Below the pieces are notes generated by a model. That model saw only the letters and a list, made by a program, of their open reading frames with translations, had not been told where the DNA came from and made no database searches. A program made the translations under genes and the position numbers. Shown here in pieces: positions 40,181 through 43,594 of a DNA stretch of 43,594 nt. Every line of letters begins with the position of its first letter. Position 1 is the stretch's first letter. This stretch comes from an uncultured Clostridia bacterium (GTDB lineage: Bacteria; Bacillota; Clostridia; Oscillospirales; Acutalibacteraceae): NCBI GenBank assembly GCA_937892115.1, contig CALAUI010000017.1:1-43594 (forward strand), in the 5' to 3' direction.

Positions 40181-40384
40181 ATGAATAACAACAAAATCAA
40201 CGACAATGAACTGAATAAGGTTTCGGGAGGAGTATTAACTGACGTTGAAAACGTTCTTCCCGCCGAAAATAAGAACGCCGCTCCGCGTCCCTCATCGGCT
40301 CCCGCAGCGGATATTCAAATCGTCTCTATGGGCAGAAAAAACGGTGCGGCACTAAGCGATGACGAATTGGGCAACGTTGATTGA
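40181..40384 (+). CDS. Small peptide with double-glycine leader (2)
   Basis: A 67-aa peptide with INDNELNKVSGG at residues 6-17, the double-glycine leader pattern, so a C39-type peptidase would leave a ~50-residue product. The product is Pro/Ala/Ser/Asn-rich in the middle, has no Cys, and ends in AALSDDELGNVD, which resembles a second leader stopping just before the glycines. CGGAGGG lies 9 bp ahead of the ATG. Only the leader and the upstream motif are shared with peptide 1; the cores are unrelated. No exporter gene adjoins it. Confidence 0.7.
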   Translation: MNNNKINDNELNKVSGGVLTDVENVLPAENKNAAPRPSSAPAADIQIVSMGRKNGAALSDDELGNVD

Positions 40385-40430
40385 GCTTGCACGGTGTGAT
40401 ACAAAGCATAAAGTTAATATAACAAGCCGA

Positions 40431-40457
40431 AAAGCCGGGGAATAAATCCCCGGCTTT
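40431..40457 (+). terminator. Hairpin after peptide 2
   Basis: AAAGCCGGGG/CCCCGGCTTT, perfect 10-bp stem with loop AATAAAT. The T-run behind is short, so termination may be partial. Confidence 0.6.
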
Positions 40458-40590
40458 CCCTGTTTCGCCGGGCGGGTGTGCCTGTCCCCGCATTTCTTCT
40501 GACCTGACAAAATCAGGTGTGTTGAAGCACATTCTCAACCTCCGGCGTTATTTGTTATCCTGCTCACAATCCGTATACAATAAAGAAGTT

Positions 40591-40925
40591 AATTGTCAAT
40601 CATCTTCGCCCTTCTTCAAGGACTAAATCCTTCGGGTCTCCGCCCAAACTTTTATAATGAGAAACAATCCCTCCCCTTGAGGGATTCGGTTTTGAATATT
40701 TATACAGGAACCTTAAATCCTCAAGTGTAAAGCTCTTTGAAAGCTCGTTATAAGCTTCTGCAACTTTTCTTCTTGTTTCAAAATCTGAAATTGTATAGCC
40801 AACCATTCCCAGTATTATATGTTCTCTGCATCTATCGGAAGGAGCTTCTTCATATCTTTTTCTCATCGTCTCGCTCGCTTCGATTGTCTCAAGAATTTCT
40901 CTGCGTTCTTCTTCACTCAACATAA
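40591..40925. repeat. Duplicated block R3, copy 1
   Basis: Aligns without gaps (offset 2070) with 42661-42995. Both ends are nearly identical over tens of bases and the centre is diverged. It covers the family A gene. Confidence 0.8.
40600..40923 (-). CDS. Small immunity-like protein, family A copy 1
   Basis: A 107-aa acidic, helical protein of no family I recognise. It starts LSEEERREILETIEASET and ends LGGDPKDLVLEEGRR; a second copy at 42670-42993 shares these ends nearly unchanged while the middle has diverged. ATG with GGGGG 9 bp upstream. It is the last gene of the minus-strand array. Small size, acidity, tandem copies and company of a CPCC-type protein suggest an immunity protein for a polymorphic toxin, but this is inference. 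Confidence 0.65.
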   Translation of the reverse strand: MLSEEERREILETIEASETMRKRYEEAPSDRCREHIILGMVGYTISDFETRRKVAEAYNELSKSFTLEDLRFLYKYSKPNPSRGGIVSHYKSLGGDPKDLVLEEGRR

Positions 40926-40984
40926 TCAATTACCCCCATCTGTCACCAAAATATCCGCTGCCTTCAATTTCGTTCTCGCCTTCA

Positions 40985-41137
40985 TTATAAATCAGGCCCT
41001 TTACCGGTTTTCTCTTTCAGCGCTTCCCAGGCTTCACGAGGAGTCATACCCTTCGTATCAATTCCCTCACGCTTACAAAGGCCATAAGCCAGCCTCTGGC
41101 TTGCATCCATATTCATGGTCGCATATTCTTCAGGCAT
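40985..41137 (-). CDS. Small protein or toxin-tail fragment
   Basis: A 50-aa protein with SQRLAYGLCKREGIDTKGMT followed by PREAWEAL. I recall similar SQRLAY...EGIDT motifs at the ends of Clostridial toxin-like and phage-associated proteins, so this may be an orphan C-terminal piece. GAAAGG lies ahead of the ATG, so translation is plausible. An in-frame extension upstream to 41266 has no ribosome binding site and odd composition. Confidence 0.45.
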   Translation of the reverse strand: MPEEYATMNMDASQRLAYGLCKREGIDTKGMTPREAWEALKEKTGKGPDL

Positions 41138-41222
41138 TTCTATGCCTTTCTTAATGCAAAGCCAATACAGACTCCTTACCGTGAGTATTATGCCCTGTCG
41201 ATGCCCGATTTGTGCCCTGGCA

Positions 41223-41429
41223 TTATACGTCCTCAATTTTATCAATATCAGACAGCAAAATTGCACCGCCTTTGTCCGAACTCAGATAAAGCCACGCCTT
41301 ACCATCTTCACTTTCGTGCTCACTCTCAACCGATAATATTTCCCCTTCAAACGTTTCATTATCGCAATACACTCTGATTTTATTATCATAGTGTTCAATA
41401 AAATCCTTTTTCTCTACACCTTTTCCCAT
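41223..41429 (-). CDS. Small beta-rich immunity-like protein
   Basis: A 68-aa acidic protein (KIRVYCDNETFEGEILSVES, then WLYLSSDKGGAILLSDIDKI) whose strand pattern suggests a small Sm/SH3-like barrel, as found in some toxin immunity proteins. AAAGGAG lies 10 bp ahead of the ATG. The start lies within the end of the 43-aa toxin-tail-like frame, an arrangement expected for a toxin-immunity junction. Confidence 0.6.
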   Translation of the reverse strand: MGKGVEKKDFIEHYDNKIRVYCDNETFEGEILSVESEHESEDGKAWLYLSSDKGGAILLSDIDKIEDV

Positions 41430-41545
41430 TCACTCATCGCTCCTTTCGGTCTTGCACAAACAACATGATAGCCGGTCGAACTATGGTGTATAGTGCCTCT
41501 TGTTGTTTTATACTCCACACCAACATTATTAGCCGTTTTACTCAT
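41414..41545 (-). pseudogene. Orphan toxin C-terminal fragment (putative)
   Basis: A 43-aa frame containing GVEYKTTRGTIHHSSTGYHV followed by VCARPKGAMSEW. The GYHVVxARPKG end looks like the C-terminus of polymorphic toxins with a nuclease-type domain. There is no ribosome binding site, so it is probably a relic. It overlaps by 16 bp the start of the immunity-like gene at 41429. Confidence 0.5.
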
Positions 41546-41585
41546 ATTACACCATAAAAAACCGTCAGAAAACTACAACTGGATT

Positions 41586-41786
41586 TTAGCGTACCACTTC
41601 TCCGTTTTTATAGGCTTCTTTTGCTTCGTTCAAACTCATAATATTTGCAAGAGCATCCTCATCAGGATATTTCTCCTGATATTCATTGTGACACCAGTTG
41701 CAAGCCTCACAAAAATCGTAGGATTCATCATCATCATCAAAGCTTAAATTTCCGCAAACGGGACACTTAACAGTTTTTTCACTCAT
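41586..41786 (-). CDS. Cysteine-rich CPCC-type zinc-binding protein
   Basis: A 66-aa protein with CPVCGNLSF (Cys8, Cys11) and FCEACNWC, ending SLNEAKEAYKNG. This is the layout of the CPCC family (CPVCG...YEICxVCxW...LxEARxNY), small zinc proteins that are often encoded next to polymorphic toxins. AAAGGAG lies ahead of the ATG. A structural Zn site is expected; immunity or accessory function is inferred from the neighbourhood. Confidence 0.75.
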   Translation of the reverse strand: MSEKTVKCPVCGNLSFDDDDESYDFCEACNWCHNEYQEKYPDEDALANIMSLNEAKEAYKNGEVVR

Positions 41787-41882
41787 AAATAATCACTCCT
41801 TTTTTATCATCACTCATCATTCCACTCACAATATAATCTGCTGCTCTATGTTTATAATCATCGTATGGATAAGTTGCATAAA

Positions 41883-42107
41883 TCAGTCAATTAAACACAT
41901 AATCATTGCCATTGCGCCGCCATAACTTGACAAATCAAAACCGGAAACATATTTCTCGGGCTCAAGAAGAAAAGTATATACCGCTTCTTCGCTATCACTA
42001 AGTTCTTCTATCGCTCTCTTGTCGCACCCCGCATCAGCAAGTATGCTTTTCATTTTTGTCTGAGCTTCTTTGAACTCCTCTTCACTCTTGAAAAAAGTCA
42101 AATTCAT
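41883..42107 (-). CDS. Small acidic protein, immunity-like
   Basis: A 74-aa acidic, mostly helical protein (FFKSEEEFKEAQTKMKSILA, then GCDKRAIEELSDSEEAVY). AGGTTGATTAA lies ahead of the ATG. No family recognised. Between its end and the next gene (41787-41882) an open stretch without start codon encodes YATYPYDDYKHRAADYIV, perhaps another relic. Confidence 0.55.
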   Translation of the reverse strand: MNLTFFKSEEEFKEAQTKMKSILADAGCDKRAIEELSDSEEAVYTFLLEPEKYVSGFDLSSYGGAMAMIMCLID

Positions 42108-42117
42108 TTAATCAACC

Positions 42118-42247
42118 TCATTTCTTCTCGTCGTTATATCTTTCCGCTTCTCTTACATAGGGCTTACCGTTTTTCCTGTCATCTGCTTAAGCTCTTCATA
42201 AGCCGTATCGCATCCTCAACCACATCGTAAAGCACAGTCGCCGCGTA
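42118..42247 (-). pseudogene. Degenerate coding remnants
   Basis: Read on the minus strand, this 130-bp gap contains short frames such as LYDVVEDAIRLMKSLSR and AYEELKQMTGKTVS that end in stops and overlap in different frames without starts. It looks like a broken small gene or toxin tail. Confidence 0.4.
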
Positions 42248-42529
42248 TTATCGGCTTCTGTTTTTATAAGCTTCCATCTTAATATCCACAATTCTGTCGG
42301 CTTCGTCCGATCCGAGTTCAATTATTCTTTTTGCTTCTTCTTCGATACACGGTACATAATCTTCATAATTCCAAAACACATCTACCGCGACTCCGCCTTC
42401 TTTCCATCTTTGGTCGCGGACACTCCAAAAGTAATAACCCGCAACGCCTTCCTTTTTGCACAGCAGAGGAACATCTACCGATATCCTATACTCTACAGCT
42501 AACTCTTTATCAATTTCACTTTTTGACAT
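42248..42529 (-). CDS. Small immunity-like protein, family B copy 1
   Basis: A 93-aa protein with ELAVEYRISVDVPLLCKKEG, then YYFWSVRDQRWKEGG and a C-terminal acidic helix. Two related genes follow upstream (43005-43241, nearly identical over the first ~60 residues; 43234-43467, diverged). Its start overlaps the end of a truncated gene copy. Family unknown; treated as immunity-like by context. Confidence 0.65.
   Translation of the reverse strand: MSKSEIDKELAVEYRISVDVPLLCKKEGVAGYYFWSVRDQRWKEGGVAVDVFWNYEDYVPCIEEEAKRIIELGSDEADRIVDIKMEAYKNRSR
42331..42511. repeat. Duplicated block R1, copy 1
   Basis: About 180 bp nearly identical to 43055-43235 (offset 724), covering most of the family B gene. 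Confidence 0.85.
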
Positions 42530-42644
42530 ACTTGCTCACATATTCCTCAACTTCTTCATCACTTACCGAGTGTGTACTGTCCTCACTAAACCCAAAGAAC
42601 GCCGCCATAGCTTCTCTACTTTCTTCCCACTCGCCAAGCTTCTC
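42486..42644. repeat. Duplicated block R2, copy 1
   Basis: 159 bp matching 43424-43582 with one difference seen (G at 42600, A at 43538). It covers the start of a family B gene and the end of the gene before it. Confidence 0.9.
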
Positions 42645-42647
42645 CCC
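42516..42647 (-). pseudogene. 5'-truncated copy of the gene entering at the right edge
   Basis: Encodes GEKLGEWEESREAMAAFFGF and a 23-residue end, matching the C-terminus of the partial gene at 43454-43594 except for one residue. An in-frame TAA lies directly upstream (42648-42650), so only the tail was copied. Confidence 0.8.
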
Positions 42648-42660
42648 TTACATATTGCAG

Positions 42661-42995
42661 AATTGTCAATCATCTTCGCCCTTCTTCAAGGACTAAATCT
42701 TTCGGGTCTCCGCCTAATTTAATATAATTGCGCTTAATATTTCCTCTCGCAGGATTAGGGCCTGAGTATTTATAAAGAAATTTCAAGTCTTCAAGATCAT
42801 ATAGCTTATCCAATTTGTGATATTCCTCTGATATTTTTCTTCTTTTTTCAAGATCTGAAATTGTATATCCTACCATTCCTAATATCAGATTTTCTCTGCA
42901 TCTTTCGGAAGGAGCTTCTTCATATCTTTTTCTCATCGTCTCGCTCGCTTCGATTGTCTCAAGAATTTCTCTGCGTTCTTCTTCACTCAACATAT
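42661..42995. repeat. Duplicated block R3, copy 2
   Basis: Counterpart of 40591-40925; covers the second family A gene. Confidence 0.8.
42670..42993 (-). CDS. Small immunity-like protein, family A copy 2
   Basis: A 107-aa paralogue of the protein at 40600-40923. The N-terminal ~45 and C-terminal ~12 residues are almost unchanged; the middle (EKRRKISEEYHKLDKLYDLE) differs. Only a weak ribosome binding site precedes the ATG, but the preceding stop codon (43005) is 11 bp away, so translational coupling is likely. Confidence 0.65.
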   Translation of the reverse strand: MLSEEERREILETIEASETMRKRYEEAPSERCRENLILGMVGYTISDLEKRRKISEEYHKLDKLYDLEDLKFLYKYSGPNPARGNIKRNYIKLGGDPKDLVLEEGRR

Positions 42996-43004
42996 CAATC
43001 AATA

Positions 43005-43241
43005 TTATAACCCATAGGTGTTATTTCTGTTTTTTATTCGTTGGACATACTCATTTGCTTCTTCTTCGGTACACAGTACATAATCTTCATAATTCCAAAA
43101 CACATCTACCGCGACTCCGCCTTCTTTCCATCTTTGGTCGCGGACACTCCAAAAGTAATAACCCGCAACGCCTTCCTTTTTGTACAGCAGAGGAACATCT
43201 ACCGATATCCTATACTCTACAACCAATTCTTTATCATTCAT
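43005..43241 (-). CDS. Small immunity-like protein, family B copy 2
   Basis: A 78-aa protein, nearly identical to the 93-aa copy at 42248-42529 up to residue ~58 (FWNYEDYV), with a different, shorter end. Its ATG overlaps the stop of the upstream gene by 8 bp (ATGAATGA), which suggests coupled translation. Confidence 0.65.
   Translation of the reverse strand: MNDKELVVEYRISVDVPLLYKKEGVAGYYFWSVRDQRWKEGGVAVDVFWNYEDYVLCTEEEANEYVQRIKNRNNTYGL
43055..43235. repeat. Duplicated block R1, copy 2
   Basis: Counterpart of 42331-42511 with a few base differences, the more visible ones near both ends. Confidence 0.85.
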
Positions 43242-43467
43242 CAGGATATCCGTTTTTTACAATTTCCATAGCCTCGCTTTCAGCGCAAGACTTGCTTTTG
43301 TTCATTCCATTAAAAACGCGAATTGCCGTATCATACCACGCTTCCCAGCTTTCGCTTTTCGCACTCCACACAAAAGGTGTTCCGTTTTCTTCTTTACACA
43401 GAAGACCGCTTTCTAAGTCTATTCTATACTCTACAGCTAACTCTTTATCAATTTCACTTTTTGACAT
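43234..43467 (-). CDS. Small immunity-like protein, family B diverged member
   Basis: A 77-aa protein with the same first 16 residues as the 93-aa copy (MSKSEIDKELAVEYRI), then a diverged body keeping LLCKEE, WS, a late Phe and CAESEA. Its ATG lies inside the end of the upstream gene. Family unknown. Confidence 0.62.
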   Translation of the reverse strand: MSKSEIDKELAVEYRIDLESGLLCKEENGTPFVWSAKSESWEAWYDTAIRVFNGMNKSKSCAESEAMEIVKNGYPDE

Positions 43468-43582
43468 ACTTGCTCACATATTCCTCAACTTCTTCATCAC
43501 TTACCGAGTGTGTACTGTCCTCACTAAACCCAAAGAACACCGCCATAGCTTCTCTACTTTCTTCCCACTCGCCAAGCTTCTC
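43424..43582. repeat. Duplicated block R2, copy 2
   Basis: Counterpart of 42486-42644. Confidence 0.9.
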
Positions 43583-43594
43583 ATTAAAAACCTC
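43454..43594 (-). CDS. C-terminus of a gene running off the right edge
   Basis: The last 46 residues of a protein entering from the right (EVFNEKLGEWEESREAMAVF and an acidic end SVSDEEVEEYVSKYVKK). It overlaps the next gene's start by 14 bp. It could be another immunity-like protein; it is too short to classify. Confidence 0.7.
   Translation of the reverse strand, partial: EVFNEKLGEWEESREAMAVFFGFSEDSTHSVSDEEVEEYVSKYVKK

Noticed and set aside
40985..41266. Longer 93-codon version of the 50-aa protein
   Set aside because: The added N-terminal part has no ribosome binding site and unlike composition, whereas the internal ATG at 41137 has GAAAGG ahead.
41527..41558. Third copy of the peptide-gene motif
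   Set aside because: TATTAGCC is present but the second word at the right distance is CACCATAAA, and no plus-strand peptide follows; judged chance.

Overview
The window looks like a chromosomal segment of a low-to-mid GC Firmicute of class Clostridia, probably a gut Oscillospirales/Ruminococcaceae-type organism. The reasons are strong AGGAGG ribosome binding sites, many near-consensus housekeeping promoters with 17-nt spacers, intrinsic terminators, tRNA genes with encoded CCA, a 58-aa ribosomal protein S21, and a gene set typical of such genomes (DUF4956/VTC cluster, DUF4474, ChbG-type deacetylase, GPH-type symporter). This taxonomic guess is inference from gene content only.

Layout. 1-10.3 kb: a small PQ-loop membrane protein and an orphan Sfp-type phosphopantetheinyl transferase, divergent from each other; a large uncharacterised glycosidase-like protein divergent from a run of GH31 glycosidase, phosphohexomutase and a membrane-anchored metallophosphoesterase; then a zinc-ribbon/BIG2 membrane protein with a second metallophosphoesterase. 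10.4-14 kb: tRNA-Thr(CGU), then lipoprotein, SDR reductase, radC and uridine phosphorylase in one run. 14.1-20 kb: ABC ATPase and permease, a NadD-YqeK fusion, rsfS, leuS, and rpsU behind a perfect consensus promoter. 20-26.6 kb: a DUF4474 protein, a response regulator/histidine kinase pair, and a VTC polyphosphate polymerase-like protein, DUF4956 protein and Cthe_2159-type surface protein. The two promoters of this last block share a direct repeat that is a good candidate binding site for the regulator. 26.7-31 kb (minus strand): a zinc-ribbon, transmembrane Ser/Thr kinase-like protein whose catalytic Asp is replaced by Asn, a ChbG-type deacetylase, and a secreted protein with two C2H2-like zinc-finger modules. 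31.2-34 kb: a CrtI-like FAD oxidoreductase overlapping a ferredoxin-NADP-reductase-like protein.

34.1-35.6 kb: tRNA-Thr(UGU) and tRNA-Tyr followed by an acquired-looking XRE regulator and a stem-loop array built from ATGATAT/ATATCAT spacers. 35.6-40.4 kb: two short peptides with double-glycine leader motifs, both preceded by the same 32-nt motif arrangement (TATTAGCC-N15-TCGTATAAA), flanking a GPH-type MFS symporter, a third metallophosphoesterase and a secreted endonuclease/exonuclease/phosphatase-family enzyme. 40.6-43.6 kb: an AT-rich minus-strand array of very small acidic proteins, duplicated gene blocks and toxin-tail-like fragments, resembling the orphan immunity array downstream of a polymorphic toxin gene that would lie beyond the right edge.

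The most unusual items are the co-marked double-glycine peptides, the candidate two-component operator linking regulator and VTC operon, the kinase-like protein with HGN, the secreted zinc-finger protein, the immunity-like array and the hairpin array.
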